The translations under genes were made by a program, and so were the position numbers. Shown piece by piece: positions 44,547-54,480 of a stretch of 64,000 nt of DNA; positions within the stretch are counted from its first letter, which is position 1; each line of letters begins with the position of its first letter. The DNA is from Leucobacter luti (GTDB taxonomy: Bacteria; Actinomycetota; Actinomycetes; Actinomycetales; Microbacteriaceae): NCBI RefSeq assembly GCF_019464495.1, contig NZ_CP080492.1, positions 2,790,001 to 2,854,000 on the forward strand, given 5' to 3'. The notes beneath the pieces were generated by a model. That model did not search any database and was not told the DNA's origin. It saw only the letters and a program-made list of their open reading frames with translations.

Positions 44547-44909
44547 ATGGGCATGAAGATCAAGAAGGGTGATCTCGTAGAGGTCATCTCGGGACCGTCG
44601 CAGGAGCGCGGCGGCTACAAGGGCAAGCAGGGCAAGGTCATCGAGGTCAACACCGAGACTGACCGCGTCATCGTCGAGGGCGTGAACTTCGTAAAGAAGC
44701 ACGTCCGCGTCGGCCAGTCGGACCGCGGCACCCGCGAGGGTGGCATCGAGACCGTAGAGGCCCCGATCCACATCTCCAACGTCGCGATTGTCGACCCCGA
44801 GACGAAGAAGCCGACTCGCGTTGGCTTCCGCGTTGAGGAAGTCGAGAAGGACGGCAAGAAGAAGACCGTCCGCGTCCGCTACTCGAAGACGTCTGGGAAG
44901 GACCTCTAA
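44547..44909 (+). CDS. rplX: 50S ribosomal protein L24
   Basis: A 120-residue L24 with the KOW motif ([20 protein letters not shown]), an assembly-initiating protein. Overlaps rplE by one base. Confidence 0.96.
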   Translation: MGMKIKKGDLVEVISGPSQERGGYKGKQGKVIEVNTETDRVIVEGVNFVKKHVRVGQSDRGTREGGIETVEAPIHISNVAIVDPETKKPTRVGFRVEEVEKDGKKKTVRVRYSKTSGKDL

Positions 44910-45487
44910 TGTCTGAGACTGCCGTTGCAGCTGGCAACACCCAGCCGCGTCTGAAGCAGAAGTACCGGAGCGAAATCGTTCCGGCGCTGCGCGAGGAGTT
45001 CAGCTACTCCAACATCATGCAGGTTCCGGGCATCGTCAAGGTGGTCGTGAACACTGGTGTTGGTGAGGCAGCTCGCGACAGCAAGGTGATCGAGGGCGCA
45101 ATTGCCGACCTCGTGAAGATCACCGGTCAGAAGCCCATGGTCACGAAGGCCCGCAAGTCCATCGCACAGTTCAAGCTGCGCGAAGGTCAGGCCATCGGGG
45201 CGCACGTCACCCTCCGCGGTGATCGCGCCTGGGAGTTCCTTGACCGTCTCGTCAGCCTCGCACTGCCCCGTATCCGCGATTTCCGCGGTCTTTCGGCCAA
45301 GCAGTTCGACGGAAACGGAAACTACACCTTCGGTCTGACCGAGCAGAGTGTGTTCCACGAGATCGATCAGGATAAGATTGACCGCGTGCGTGGGTTCGAC
45401 ATCACTGTCGTGACCACCGCTCAGTCTGACGACGAGGGCCGTGCGCTGCTTCGCGCAATTGGCTTCCCGTTCAAGGCTGACAACTAA
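44909..45487 (+). CDS. rplE: 50S ribosomal protein L5
   Basis: A 192-residue L5 of the central protuberance, which contacts 5S r[23 protein letters not shown] and [19 protein letters not shown] are typical. In many bacteria rpsN follows directly; here a hairpin and rpsH do instead. Confidence 0.97.
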   Translation: MSETAVAAGNTQPRLKQKYRSEIVPALREEFSYSNIMQVPGIVKVVVNTGVGEAARDSKVIEGAIADLVKITGQKPMVTKARKSIAQFKLREGQAIGAHVTLRGDRAWEFLDRLVSLALPRIRDFRGLSAKQFDGNGNYTFGLTEQSVFHEIDQDKIDRVRGFDITVVTTAQSDDEGRALLRAIGFPFKADN

Positions 45488-45503
45488 ATAGTCCAAGCGG
45501 CGA

Positions 45504-45530
45504 GGGTGCCCGGGGTTTTCCCGGGCACCC
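45504..45530 (+). other. Hairpin between rplE and rpsH
   Basis: A perfect 11-bp GC-rich stem (45504-45514 with 45520-45530) and a 5-base loop, 16 bases after the rplE stop. No T-run follows. It stands at the place where rpsN would normally be. Confidence 0.6.
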
Positions 45531-45600
45531 AATCCGCATGTCACCCAGGTCGCGTTCCGTGTAACGGTGCGTGATACCAGGCGAGAAAGAAGAGTCACTC

Positions 45601-45999
45601 ATGACGATGACTGATCCGGTCGCAGATATGCTGACCCGGCTGCGCAATGCAAACTCTGCGCATCATGACGACGTTTCGCTCCCAGGCTCAAAGCTGAAGG
45701 AGCGGATCGCTGAGATCCTCAAGCGCGAAGGCTACATCAAGGACTGGAAGGTCGAGCCCGCACGCGTAGGCACGACCATCACCATGGACCTGAAGTATGG
45801 CTCCAACCGCGAACGCTCGATTCAGGGCATCAAGCGCGTGTCGAAGCCCGGTCTCCGGGTCTACGCACGCTCAACCGAGATTCCGAGCGTACTCGGCGGT
45901 CTTGGCGTTGCGATCCTGTCCACCTCTTCGGGGCTCCTCACGGACCGCGAGGCCGAGCAGAAGGGCGTCGGCGGGGAAGTCCTCGCTTACGTGTGGTAA
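45601..45999 (+). CDS. rpsH: 30S ribosomal protein S8
   Basis: A 132-residue S8, a central 30S assembly protein and, in E. coli, the repressor of the spc operon. [16 protein letters not shown] and [11 protein letters not shown] are diagnostic. The ATG at 45601 matches the conserved start; an in-frame start at 45571 is unlikely. Confidence 0.97.
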   Translation: MTMTDPVADMLTRLRNANSAHHDDVSLPGSKLKERIAEILKREGYIKDWKVEPARVGTTITMDLKYGSNRERSIQGIKRVSKPGLRVYARSTEIPSVLGGLGVAILSTSSGLLTDREAEQKGVGGEVLAYVW

Positions 46000-46005
46000 G
46001 CCGTC

Positions 46006-46542
46006 ATGTCACGTATTGGTAAGCTTCCCATCACCGTTCCCGGTGGTGTAGATGTCAAGATCGATGGCCAGACGGTCACGGTCAAGGGTTCGAAGGGCGA
46101 GCTTTCGCTTGTCGTTGCAGAGCCCATCCGCGTTGCTCTCGAAGACGGACAGGTGCTCGTCACCCGTCCCGACGATGAGCGCGCGTCTCGAGCGCTGCAC
46201 GGCCTGACCCGCACGCTCATCAACAACAACATCATCGGTGTGACCGAGGGCTACGCAAAGCAGCTCGAGGTCGTTGGTACCGGATACCGCGTTCAGCAGA
46301 AGGGCGCAGGCCTTGAGCTCGCACTCGGCTTCTCGCACCCGGTAAACGTTGACGCTCCCGAGGGCATCACGCTCACGGTTGAGGGCAACACCAAGATCAC
46401 CGTGAGCGGTATCTCGAAGCAGGCAGTCGGCGAAGCCGCTGCCAATATCCGCAAGCTGAAGAAGCCGGAGCCCTACAAGGGCAAGGGCATTCGGTACGCG
46501 GGCGAGGTTGTCCGCCGCAAGGCAGGAAAGGCTGGTAAGTAA
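46006..46542 (+). CDS. rplF: 50S ribosomal protein L6
   Basis: A 178-residue L6 near the sarcin-ricin loop. [18 protein letters not shown] at the start and [20 protein letters not shown] at the end are conserved. Follows rpsH after 6 bases. Confidence 0.97.
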   Translation: MSRIGKLPITVPGGVDVKIDGQTVTVKGSKGELSLVVAEPIRVALEDGQVLVTRPDDERASRALHGLTRTLINNNIIGVTEGYAKQLEVVGTGYRVQQKGAGLELALGFSHPVNVDAPEGITLTVEGNTKITVSGISKQAVGEAAANIRKLKKPEPYKGKGIRYAGEVVRRKAGKAGK

Positions 46543-46545
46543 CCC

Positions 46546-46920
46546 ATGGCCGCTTCAGTATCTCGGGCTAAGGGCCGGACCGCTGCGCGTGTTCGCCGCC
46601 ATACCCGCCTTCGGAAGAAGATCGTTGGCACGGAGGTTCGCCCCCGTCTCGTCGTGAACCGCTCCGCACGTCACGTATTCGTTCAGGTTGTTGACGACTC
46701 CAAGGGCATCACCCTTGCGTCGGCTTCGACCATGGAAGCCGATCTTCGCTCATTCGAGGGCGATAAGACGGCTAAGGCTCGCAAGGTCGGCGAAATCGTC
46801 GCCGACCGCGCAAAGGCTGCTGGTGTCGAGGCGGTCGTGTTCGACCGTGGCGGCAGCAAGTACGCTGGGCGCGTCGCAGCGATCGCCGATGGCGCTCGCG
46901 AAGGGGGGCTGACCCTGTGA
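46546..46920 (+). CDS. rplR: 50S ribosomal protein L18
   Basis: A 124-residue L18 that binds 5S r[23 protein letters not shown] and the C-terminal [20 protein letters not shown] are typical. Overlaps rpsE by 4 bases. Confidence 0.97.
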   Translation: MAASVSRAKGRTAARVRRHTRLRKKIVGTEVRPRLVVNRSARHVFVQVVDDSKGITLASASTMEADLRSFEGDKTAKARKVGEIVADRAKAAGVEAVVFDRGGSKYAGRVAAIADGAREGGLTL

Positions 46921-47630
46921 GCAAGGAAACGAAGGAGCAGGAAGTGACCGTAGAGACCCAGGCCACTGAGCCAACGGCTACGGCCGAGGCTCCGGCTCAG
47001 GACCACCGCAACGAGCCGCGCGAGCAGCGTCGCGGAAGCCGCGATCGCGGCACCCGCAACGAGCGTGGCGGCCGCGACCGCAACGAGAGCCAGTTCCTCG
47101 AGCGCGTTGTGACCATCAACCGCGTGTCGAAGGTCGTCAAGGGCGGCCGTCGCTTCAGCTTCACCGCGCTCGTCGTGGTGGGCGATGGCAACGGCACCGT
47201 CGGTGTGGGCTACGGCAAGGCTAAGGAAGTACCCCTCGCAATTGCGAAGGGTGTTGAAGAGGCAAAGAAGAACTTCTTCCGCGTCCCCCGCGTTGGCAGC
47301 ACCATCCCGCACCCCGTGCAGGGTGAGGCAGCTGCAGGCGTAGTCCTGCTGCGTCCCGCTGCGGCAGGTACCGGCGTTATCGCTGGTGGCCCCGTTCGCG
47401 CCGTGCTTGAGTGCGCCGGCATCCACGACGTGCTGAGCAAGTCGCTCGGTTCGTCGAACACCCTGAACATCGTGCATGCGACCGTTGAGGCGTTGCAGCT
47501 GCTCGAGGAGCCCCGCTCCGTCGCAGCTCGCCGTGGCCTCGACTTCGACCGCGTCGCTCCGGCTCGCATTGTGCGCGCTGAGGCGAAGGCCGCGGCCGAC
47601 GCTGCCGCGAAGGCAAAGGCAGGTGCGTAA
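46917..47630 (+). CDS. rpsE: 30S ribosomal protein S5
   Basis: 237 residues; the conserved S5 part begins near residue 60 ([18 protein letters not shown]). The preceding 58 residues form an acidic and then Arg/Asn/Gly-rich extension, as in many actinobacteria. S5 acts in decoding fidelity and mRNA entry. GTG start overlapping the rplR stop by 4 bases. Confidence 0.96.
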   Translation: MSKETKEQEVTVETQATEPTATAEAPAQDHRNEPREQRRGSRDRGTRNERGGRDRNESQFLERVVTINRVSKVVKGGRRFSFTALVVVGDGNGTVGVGYGKAKEVPLAIAKGVEEAKKNFFRVPRVGSTIPHPVQGEAAAGVVLLRPAAAGTGVIAGGPVRAVLECAGIHDVLSKSLGSSNTLNIVHATVEALQLLEEPRSVAARRGLDFDRVAPARIVRAEAKAAADAAAKAKAGA

Positions 47631-47818
47631 TGGCTAAGAGCCTGAAGATTACGCAGACGAAGTCCATTATCAGTGAGAAGCAGAACCAGCGCGATACGCT
47701 GCGCAGTCTCGGTCTCCGCAAGATCGGCCAGTCGGTCGTTCGCGAGGACACCAAGGCCAACCGTGGCTATGTGCGTGCTGTCGCTCACCTGGTACAGGTT
47801 GAGGAGATCGACGCATGA
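47630..47818 (+). CDS. rpmD: 50S ribosomal protein L30
   Basis: A 62-residue L30: [20 protein letters not shown] then [15 protein letters not shown] overlaps the rpsE stop by one base; the stop overlaps the rplO start by 4 bases. Confidence 0.96.
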   Translation: MAKSLKITQTKSIISEKQNQRDTLRSLGLRKIGQSVVREDTKANRGYVRAVAHLVQVEEIDA

Positions 47819-48276
47819 GCGAGAAGAACGAGGAGCGCGACCAGGTGCTGAAGGCGCATCACCTGCGTCCAGCTGCTGGCTCGAAGAAGACCAAGACCCG
47901 TGTGGGTCGCGGTGAGGGTTCCAAGGGTAAGACCGCAGGCCGCGGCACCAAGGGCACCAAGGCGCGCTACCAGGTCCGGGTTGGCTTTGAGGGTGGGCAG
48001 ATGCCACTGCACATGCGCACCCCGAAGCTGCGCGGGTTCAAGAACCCGTTCCGCACGGAGTACCAGGTAGTGAACGTTGCCAAGCTCGCAGAGCTGTACC
48101 CGAAGGGTGGCGACGTGACCGTCGAGGACCTCGTCCTGAAGGGTGCCGTTCGCAAGAACCAGCCCGTCAAGGTGCTGGGCGACGGCGATCTGCAGGTGAA
48201 GCTCACCGTATCCGTTGACAAGGTCTCGAGCTCGGCTGAGCAGAAGATCGTCGCGGCCGGCGGAGCAGTTCAGTAA
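47815..48276 (+). CDS. rplO: 50S ribosomal protein L15
   Basis: A 153-residue L15, an assembly protein of the large subunit. [20 protein letters not shown] and [20 protein letters not shown] are diagnostic. It ends this transcription unit: a strong terminator follows before secY. Confidence 0.97.
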   Translation: MSEKNEERDQVLKAHHLRPAAGSKKTKTRVGRGEGSKGKTAGRGTKGTKARYQVRVGFEGGQMPLHMRTPKLRGFKNPFRTEYQVVNVAKLAELYPKGGDVTVEDLVLKGAVRKNQPVKVLGDGDLQVKLTVSVDKVSSSAEQKIVAAGGAVQ

Positions 48277-48321
48277 GGAGCCCCTCGGGCTCTCTACTCT
48301 CTCGAGCACGTCTCGAGTCTC

Positions 48322-48374
48322 GGGGGCGAGTGGGGGCGGCAGCAATGCCGCGCCCACTCGCCCCCGTTTTGTTT
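48322..48374 (+). terminator. Rho-independent terminator after rplO
   Basis: A 13-bp perfect outer stem (48322-48334 with 48353-48365) with additional pairing inside, followed by GTTTTGTTTT. It separates the spc genes from secY. Confidence 0.9.
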
Positions 48375-48424
48375 TCAAGCCTCGCAGATCACGCGAGGGT
48401 TGGAGTCAAGCCCCACCCGCCGTG

Positions 48425-48430
48425 TAGGCT
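48425..48430 (+). promoter_or_regulatory. -10 box of secY
   Basis: TAGGCT, about 60 bases before the secY start and after the rplO terminator. No clear -35 at 17 bases. Confidence 0.4.
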
Positions 48431-48490
48431 GGTGCAATTGGTTCTCGTCGTCAGGCGAAGGCCCCGTACGACGCCCTCAGGAGGCAGATT

Positions 48491-49816
48491 TTGTTCAGCG
48501 CTATCGGACGGATCTTTCGAACTCCCGATCTGAGACGGAAGATTGTCTTCACTCTCGCGATCGTGTCGCTGTTCCGACTCGGATCCTTCATCCCTGCACC
48601 ATTTGTTGACTTCAACAATGTTCAGGCCTGCCTCGTGGCCAACCAGGCCACAGGCCCCTCAGGTCTGTACGACATGATTAACCTCTTCAGCGGTGGTGCC
48701 CTGCTGCAGCTCTCAATCTTCGCGCTCGGCATCATGCCGTACATCACCGCGTCGATCATTACGCAGCTGCTGCGCGTCGTCATCCCGCACTTTGAAGCGC
48801 TGCACAAGGAAGGCCAGGCCGGTCAGGCCAAGCTGACCCAGTACACGCGGTACCTCACCATCGCACTCGCGGTGCTGCAGTCCACCACGCTCATCACCGT
48901 GGCACGATCCGGCCAGCTGTTCGGTGCCTCCGCCAACCAGGCCTGCCAGAACCTCGTGTCGCAGGAGTGGTGGGCCATCCTCATCATGATCATCACGATG
49001 ACTGCCGGAACCGGCCTCATCATGTGGTTCGGTGAGCTCATCACCGAGCGCGGCGTCGGCAACGGCATGTCGCTCCTCATCTTCACCTCGATCTCCGCGA
49101 CGTTCCCCGGCGCAATGTGGGTCATCAAGGAGTCGCGCGGCTGGGAGGTCTTCTTCCTGGTGCTCGGGGTCGGGCTGGTCGTGATCGCCGCGGTCGTGTT
49201 CGTCGAGCAGTCGCAGCGACGCATTCCGGTGCAGTACGCCAAGCGCGTCGTCGGTCGCCGCACCTACGGCGGGTCGAGCACATACATCCCCATCAAGGTC
49301 AACATGGCGGGCGTGATCCCCGTGATCTTTGCCTCTGCCATCTTGTACCTGCCGATGCTGCTCACGCAGTTCAACCAGCCGCAGATCGGCGAGGACCCGA
49401 AGGGGTGGGTTGTCTGGGTGCAGAACAACCTGGTCACGGGCGATCAGCCGTTCTACATGCTCGTCTTCTTCCTGCTGACGATCGGCTTCACCTTCTTCTA
49501 CGTGCAGATCACCTTCAACCCGGAGGAGGTCGCCGACAACATGAAGCAGTACGGCGGCTTCGTTCCAGGGATCCGCGCTGGCCGCCCCACGGCCGAATAC
49601 CTCAACTACGTGCTGACGCGCATCACGAGCGCAGGCTCGCTGTACCTCGGTCTCATCGCACTCATTCCGCTGATTGCACTTTCGTTCTTCGGTGCGAACG
49701 CGAACTTCCCCTTCGGCGGAGCTTCGATCCTGATTATCGTCGGCGTTGGCCTTGAGACGGTGAAGCAGATCGACGCACAGCTGCAGCAGCGCCACTACGA
49801 AGGGCTCCTCAAGTGA
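48491..49816 (+). CDS. secY: Protein translocase subunit SecY
   Basis: A 441-residue membrane protein with ten predicted helices forming the Sec channel. [20 protein letters not shown] at the start and [16 protein letters not shown] near residue 355 are typical. TTG start with AGGAGG 6 bases upstream. It overlaps adk by 4 bases. Unlike in many bacteria it has its own promoter region, because a terminator lies before it. Confidence 0.97.
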   Translation: MFSAIGRIFRTPDLRRKIVFTLAIVSLFRLGSFIPAPFVDFNNVQACLVANQATGPSGLYDMINLFSGGALLQLSIFALGIMPYITASIITQLLRVVIPHFEALHKEGQAGQAKLTQYTRYLTIALAVLQSTTLITVARSGQLFGASANQACQNLVSQEWWAILIMIITMTAGTGLIMWFGELITERGVGNGMSLLIFTSISATFPGAMWVIKESRGWEVFFLVLGVGLVVIAAVVFVEQSQRRIPVQYAKRVVGRRTYGGSSTYIPIKVNMAGVIPVIFASAILYLPMLLTQFNQPQIGEDPKGWVVWVQNNLVTGDQPFYMLVFFLLTIGFTFFYVQITFNPEEVADNMKQYGGFVPGIRAGRPTAEYLNYVLTRITSAGSLYLGLIALIPLIALSFFGANANFPFGGASILIIVGVGLETVKQIDAQLQQRHYEGLLK

Positions 49817-50409
49817 CGGACACCACAACGCGACTCCTGATCATTGGCCCCCCGGGAGCCGGCAAGGGCACCCAGGCCGCACAGATCGCTGAACGCTTCG
49901 GGGTTCCCGCGATCTCCACGGGTGACATCTTCCGTGCGAACATCAAAGGGGGAACGCCTCTCGGTCAGCAGGTGCAGGCAATCATCGAAAGCGGTGAGCT
50001 GGTGCCCGACTCGCTCACCAACGAGATTGTCGCGGATCGTCTGAATCAAGCAGACGCGGCAGCGGGATTCCTGCTCGATGGCTACCCGCGCAACGTTGAG
50101 CAGGTTCACGCGCTCGACGGCATGCTGGACGGAGAGTCCCTCGATGCGGTCGTGCTGCTCGAGGCTGATGTTGACGCGGTCGTAGCTCGCTTGCTGAAGC
50201 GTGCCGAGCTTGAGGGCCGAGCAGACGACACCGAAGAGGTGATCCGGCACCGCCAGGACATCTACGCGGAGCAGACCGCACCGCTCGTGAAACTGTTCTC
50301 CGAGCGCGGGATCCTGGTGACCGTTGATGGCCTCGGCACGGTCGAAGAAGTTGCCGCACGGATCGCAACCGGTCTCGACGCACAGCTGTCCGCGAAGGCC
50401 GGCCGCTAA
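49813..50409 (+). CDS. adk: Adenylate kinase
   Basis: A 198-residue enzyme that interconverts ATP, ADP and AMP. P-loop [10 protein letters not shown] (residues 12-21) and the AMP-binding segment [10 protein letters not shown] are intact. It is a short-LID form without the zinc-binding insertion. GTG start overlapping secY. Confidence 0.96.
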   Translation: MTDTTTRLLIIGPPGAGKGTQAAQIAERFGVPAISTGDIFRANIKGGTPLGQQVQAIIESGELVPDSLTNEIVADRLNQADAAAGFLLDGYPRNVEQVHALDGMLDGESLDAVVLLEADVDAVVARLLKRAELEGRADDTEEVIRHRQDIYAEQTAPLVKLFSERGILVTVDGLGTVEEVAARIATGLDAQLSAKAGR

Positions 50410-50412
50410 ACC

Positions 50413-51255
50413 GTGGCTCGCCGGGGACTGCTCCGTCGCTCGATCTACAAGTCGCCAGCGCAGCTGCGATTGATGGTCGAGCCTGGTCTTGCCGGGGCCG
50501 CCGCGATCGCCGCCATGCGCGAGGCGGTGCGCCCCGGAATCACGCCGCTTGAGCTTGACGCGATTGCCGAAGAGGCGATCCGGAGCCGCGGGGGAGCCCC
50601 CAATTTTATGCTGGAGCCCGGCTACCAGCACACGATCTGCGCGAATGTCAACGAACACGTGGTGCACGCGATCCCCACGGACCGCCCGCTCGCTGCTGGT
50701 GACATCGTGGCGCTCGACGTCGGGGCCGTAATCGGAGGTTGGCACAGCGACACCGCGTTCACCGTGGCGCTGCCGGATCACGCGCGACCCGAAGAGAGTG
50801 CCGCGAACCAGCACTTGAGCGACGTCACTGAGCAGGCGATGTGGCGAGGCATTGCCCGCTTAGCGACGGCTTCGCACCTCAACGAAGTCGGCGAGGCCGT
50901 GGCCTCCTACGTGCGAGCTCAGAGCGACTACAACGTGCTCGAGGACTACATCGGACACGGTATTGGTCGCAGTATGCATGAAGACCCTCCCGTGTTCAAT
51001 GTTCCCGTGCGCGGTCGTGGGCCTGAAGTGAAGCCGGGGCTCGTCGTGGCCATCGAGCCCATCATTTCGGCCGGCTCGATCGAGACCGTCGTTCAGGATG
51101 ATGACTGGACCGTAACGATTGCCGATGGGGCGATGAGCGCCCAGTGGGAACACTCAGTGGCAGTCCACGCCGGTGGAATCTGGGTGTTGACCGCTGAAGA
51201 CGGTGGCGCGAGCGGCTTGGTGCCGCTCGGAGTCACGCCGGTGCCCATTCCTTAG
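50413..51255 (+). CDS. map: Type I methionine aminopeptidase
   Basis: A 280-residue enzyme that removes the initiator methionine. The five metal ligands are visible: two Asp in ALDVGAVIGGWHSDTAF, His in GHGIG, and Glu in AIEP and in QWEHS. GTG start. Third gene of the secY-adk-map unit, a common actinobacterial order. Confidence 0.95.
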   Translation: MARRGLLRRSIYKSPAQLRLMVEPGLAGAAAIAAMREAVRPGITPLELDAIAEEAIRSRGGAPNFMLEPGYQHTICANVNEHVVHAIPTDRPLAAGDIVALDVGAVIGGWHSDTAFTVALPDHARPEESAANQHLSDVTEQAMWRGIARLATASHLNEVGEAVASYVRAQSDYNVLEDYIGHGIGRSMHEDPPVFNVPVRGRGPEVKPGLVVAIEPIISAGSIETVVQDDDWTVTIADGAMSAQWEHSVAVHAGGIWVLTAEDGGASGLVPLGVTPVPIP

Positions 51256-51264
51256 CGCTCCCGC

Positions 51265-51293
51265 TTTACAAACCGGGGATCGACGAGTACGCT
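51265..51293 (+). promoter_or_regulatory. Candidate infA promoter
   Basis: TTTACA at 51265-51270 and TACGCT at 51288-51293 with a 17-base spacer; a transcript should start near 51300, just before the hairpin at 51311. This is one of the best promoter matches in the window. Confidence 0.55.
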
Positions 51294-51310
51294 TGATCTT
51301 TGGTGCTTTG

Positions 51311-51345
51311 CGCCTGTTTTCGCGTTCGCGAAAGCGGGCGTTTTG
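51311..51345 (+). terminator. Terminator-like hairpin in the infA leader
   Basis: A 13-bp stem with two G-T pairs (51311-51323 with 51328-51340), a GTTC loop and TTTT. It can end the secY-adk-map transcript, but it also lies 10-15 bases after the predicted infA transcription start, so it may work as an attenuator for infA. Confidence 0.75.
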
Positions 51346-51389
51346 CATTCGCAAGACCAGTAGATACCTACGCGAGCGATAGTGAGGCT

Positions 51390-51611
51390 ATGGCGAAAAA
51401 AGACGGCGTCATCGAGATTGAGGGACAGGTTGTCGAGGCTCTGCCCAACGCGATGTTCCGCGTTGAGTTGACCAATGGACACAAGGTGCTCGCTCATATC
51501 TCGGGAAAGATGCGCCAGCACTACATCCGCATTCTCCCAGGGGATCGCGTGATCGTGGAGCTGACGCCCTACGATTTGACGCGTGGCCGCATCGTCTACC
51601 GCTACAAGTAG
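51390..51611 (+). CDS. infA: Translation initiation factor IF-1
   Basis: A 73-residue OB-fold protein that binds the A site during initiation: [20 protein letters not shown] to RGRIVYRYK. The ATG at 51390 gives the family's usual length; a longer frame from 51300 is not conserved. The ribosome site is weak (GTGAGG). Confidence 0.97.
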   Translation: MAKKDGVIEIEGQVVEALPNAMFRVELTNGHKVLAHISGKMRQHYIRILPGDRVIVELTPYDLTRGRIVYRYK

Positions 51612-51680
51612 GTCGCTGGAAAGTAACGGCAGCCGGCATCCCGGTTGCACGATGACAGCGAATCCCAATAAGGAAACATC

Positions 51681-51797
51681 ATGAAGGTAAAGCCCAGCGT
51701 CAAGCCCATCTGCGATCACTGCAGGGTGATCCGTCGCCACGGCCGCGTCATGGTGATCTGCAAGAGCAACCCGCGTCACAAGCAGCGCCAGGGCTAG
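51681..51797 (+). CDS. rpmJ: 50S ribosomal protein L36
   Basis: A 38-residue L36, starting [14 protein letters not shown]. It is the zinc-binding (C+) form, with Cys11, Cys14, Cys27 and His33. AAGGAA precedes the ATG. Typical position between infA and rpsM. Confidence 0.95.
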   Translation: MKVKPSVKPICDHCRVIRRHGRVMVICKSNPRHKQRQG

Positions 51798-51848
51798 TTC
51801 CTGCGCTCAGCGGTCTCGCAGAGCACGAATAACTGAATATCTGATCCA

Positions 51849-51921
51849 GCGCATCGAAGAACCCGGCCGCCTACGCGGCACGGGGGACACCTCGGGACAG
51901 AGGCCCGAACCCCCGATGCGC
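51849..51921 (+). ncRNA. Candidate three-way-junction leader before rpsM
   Basis: An outer 8-bp stem (51849-51856 with 51914-51921) encloses two hairpins: GCCGC/GCGGC at 51866-51879 and TCGGG/CCCGA at 51892-51908. It lies 35 bases before rpsM. The fold suggests a regulatory leader, perhaps bound by a ribosomal protein; no known family was recognised. Confidence 0.4.
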
Positions 51922-51955
51922 AACACACCTCTATTACAGCCAAGGAGCAGCCAAT

Positions 51956-52324
51956 ATGGCACGTCTCGCCGGAGTAGACATCCCACGCGACAAGCGCGTT
52001 GAGATCGCACTCACTTACATCTACGGGGTCGGCCGCACCAGCGCGCTGAAGGCCCTCGCCGACACCGAGATTGACGGCAACATCCGCGTGAAGGACCTGA
52101 GCGACGATCAGCTCGTTGCCCTTCGTGACTACATTGAAGGCAACTTCAAGGTTGAGGGTGACCTCCGCCGTGAGGTGGCCGCTGACATCCGCCGCAAGGT
52201 CGAGATCGGCAGCTACCAGGGCATCCGTCACCGCAAGGGCCTGCCTGTGCATGGTCAGCGCACCAAGACGAACGCTCGTACCCGTAAGGGCCCGAAGCGC
52301 ACCGTCGCCGGCAAGAAGAAGTAG
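51956..52324 (+). CDS. rpsM: 30S ribosomal protein S13
   Basis: A 122-residue S13 of the 30S head and of subunit bridges. [20 protein letters not shown] and the tail [20 protein letters not shown] are typical. RBS AAGGAG. First gene of an alpha-type operon. Confidence 0.97.
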   Translation: MARLAGVDIPRDKRVEIALTYIYGVGRTSALKALADTEIDGNIRVKDLSDDQLVALRDYIEGNFKVEGDLRREVAADIRRKVEIGSYQGIRHRKGLPVHGQRTKTNARTRKGPKRTVAGKKK

Positions 52325-52372
52325 TAGCCGGTCCACTCGACCATCACACAGAGCTTTTCAGGAGAACACGCA

Positions 52373-52771
52373 ATGGCAGCACCAAAGACTGCGGCTCGTA
52401 AGCCGCGTCGCAAGGACAAGAAGAACGTGGTTGTGGGCCAGGCCCACATCAAGTCCACGTTCAACAACACGATCGTTTCGATCACTGACACCACCGGTGC
52501 CGTGATCAGCTGGGCTTCCTCCGGTGGAGTTGGCTTCAAGGGCTCACGTAAGTCGACGCCGTTCGCGGCTCAGCTTGCTGCAGAGTCGGCTGCTCGCAAG
52601 GCGCAGGAGCACGGCATGAAGAAGGTTGACGTCTTCGTGAAGGGCCCCGGTTCGGGACGCGAGACCGCGATCCGTTCGCTGCAGGCCGCAGGCCTCGAGG
52701 TGGGGTCGATCAACGACGTCACCCCGCAGACCCACAACGGCTGCCGCCCCCCGAAGCGCCGTCGCGTCTAA
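52373..52771 (+). CDS. rpsK: 30S ribosomal protein S11
   Basis: A 132-residue S11 on the 30S platform, with [16 protein letters not shown] and [27 protein letters not shown]. In some actinobacteria rpsD follows; here there is a hairpin and then rpoA. Confidence 0.97.
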   Translation: MAAPKTAARKPRRKDKKNVVVGQAHIKSTFNNTIVSITDTTGAVISWASSGGVGFKGSRKSTPFAAQLAAESAARKAQEHGMKKVDVFVKGPGSGRETAIRSLQAAGLEVGSINDVTPQTHNGCRPPKRRRV

Positions 52772-52784
52772 GGAGCATTCGCTG

Positions 52785-52822
52785 CTTCCCGGGGTGAGCG
52801 GTTCGCCGTTCACCCCGGGAAG
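52785..52822 (+). other. Strong hairpin between rpsK and rpoA
   Basis: A perfect 13-bp outer stem (52785-52797 with 52810-52822), one G-T pair and an inner CGG/CCG capped by TTCG, 13 bases after the rpsK stop. No T-run. It may modulate rpoA expression or protect the upstream message. Confidence 0.65.
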
Positions 52823-52922
52823 GCGCCGAGGCTCGTTCGAGCCCCGGGTGCACAGAGGACTCACCCTCATTCCCGATACCGCATGAGTCATATAGCGGAC
52901 TCCAGCGAAAGGACCACACACC

Positions 52923-53912
52923 TTGCTCATTGCACAGCGACCCACACTCACCGAAGAATCGATCTCCGAGCACCGTTCGCGCTTCGCGATCGAACCGCTT
53001 GAGCCTGGCTTCGGCTACACGCTCGGCAACTCGCTGCGCCGCACGCTGCTGTCGTCGATTCCCGGCGCGGCAGTTACCAGCGTTCGCTTCGAGGGTGTCG
53101 CTCACGAGTTCACGACCATTGCGGGCGTGACCGAGGACGTCACCGAGATCATTCTCAACATCAAGGATCTCGTCGTCTCAAGCGAGCACGACGAGCCGAT
53201 CACCGCCTACCTGCGCAAGACTGGCGCTGGCGAGGTTACTGCTGCTGATATCTCCGCACCTGCCGGTGTTGAGGTGCACAATCCTGAGCTCGTCATCGCG
53301 ACGCTCAGCGATTCAGCTCAGTTCGAGCTTGAACTGACGATCGAGCGTGGCCGCGGCTACGTTTCGGCCGCGCAGAACCGCAACGAAGACGCCGAAGTGG
53401 GCCGGATCCCCGTGGATTCGATCTACTCGCCCGTGCTCAAGGTCACCTACCGCGTGGAAGCCACGCGTGCCGGTGAGCGCACCGACTTCGATCGCCTCGT
53501 CGTTGACGTCGAGTCGAAGCCAGCTATCAGCCCCCGCGACGCGATCGCTTCGGCTGGTTCCACGCTTGTCGAGCTCTTCGGGCTTGCACGCGAGCTGAAC
53601 ACCGCCGCTGAGGGCGTCGAGATCGGCCCCGCGCCGGTCGAGGTCGTCACGGAGGGCGAGCTCTCGATTCCCATCGAGGATCTCGACCTTTCGGTGCGCA
53701 GCTACAACTGCCTCAAGCGCGAGGGCATCAACACGGTGAGCGAGCTCGTAGCGCTCTCCGAGGCCCAGCTCATGAACATCCGTAACTTCGGTCAGAAGTC
53801 CGTTTTCGAGGTGCGCGACAAGCTCACCGAGATGGGGCTGTCGCTGAAGGATGCCGTGCCCGGATTCGACGGCGCACAGTTCTACAGCTACGAAGACGAC
53901 AACAACAACTAA
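52923..53912 (+). CDS. rpoA: DNA-directed RNA polymerase subunit alpha
   Basis: A 329-residue alpha subunit: N-terminal assembly domain with [20 protein letters not shown], linker, and the C-terminal domain that contacts DNA and activators ([18 protein letters not shown]). TTG start, with AAAGGA 9 bases upstream. Confidence 0.97.
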   Translation: MLIAQRPTLTEESISEHRSRFAIEPLEPGFGYTLGNSLRRTLLSSIPGAAVTSVRFEGVAHEFTTIAGVTEDVTEIILNIKDLVVSSEHDEPITAYLRKTGAGEVTAADISAPAGVEVHNPELVIATLSDSAQFELELTIERGRGYVSAAQNRNEDAEVGRIPVDSIYSPVLKVTYRVEATRAGERTDFDRLVVDVESKPAISPRDAIASAGSTLVELFGLARELNTAAEGVEIGPAPVEVVTEGELSIPIEDLDLSVRSYNCLKREGINTVSELVALSEAQLMNIRNFGQKSVFEVRDKLTEMGLSLKDAVPGFDGAQFYSYEDDNNN

Positions 53913-53958
53913 CGATCCGTCGTACCCCGGCCTGATCGTATATCCACTGGAGTAAACA

Positions 53959-54468
53959 ATGCCGAAGCCCACGAAGGGCGCCCGCCTCGGAGGCGGCCCC
54001 GCACACGAGCGCATGATGCTCAACCAGATGGCTGCGCAGCTTTTCGAGCACAAGCGCATCCAGACCACGGAGACCAAGGCAAAGCGCCTGCAGCCCGTGG
54101 CCGAGCGTCTCGTGACGTTCGCGAAGCGTGGCGACCTCGCCGCGCGTCGCCGCGCCATGCGCCAGATCACCGACAAGTCGGTCATCCACGAGCTCTTCAC
54201 CGAGATCGCACCCCTCGTCGAGAACCGTGAGGGTGGCTACACGCGCATCGTCAAGACCGGTTTCCGCAAGGGCGACCGCGCACCCCTCGCAGTGATCGAG
54301 CTCGTGCTTGACCCTGTACAGCCCAAGGTGAAGGCCGCACCGGCCGAGCCGAAGGCAGAGAAGGCCGAAAAGGTTGAGGAGGCCCCCGCTGAGGAGGCCG
54401 TCGAGACCGAAGAAGCTGCTGCGGCTCCCGCAGAAGCTGAGGCTGCTGCCGAGGAGAAGGCCGAGTAA
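53959..54468 (+). CDS. rplQ: 50S ribosomal protein L17
   Basis: 169 residues. The first 125 are regular L17 ([20 protein letters not shown]); the last 40 form an Ala/Glu/Lys low-complexity acidic tail. Ends the alpha-type operon. A 22-bp inverted repeat follows. Confidence 0.96.
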   Translation: MPKPTKGARLGGGPAHERMMLNQMAAQLFEHKRIQTTETKAKRLQPVAERLVTFAKRGDLAARRRAMRQITDKSVIHELFTEIAPLVENREGGYTRIVKTGFRKGDRAPLAVIELVLDPVQPKVKAAPAEPKAEKAEKVEEAPAEEAVETEEAAAAPAEAEAAAEEKAE

Positions 54469-54480
54469 GGCTCTTCTTTT

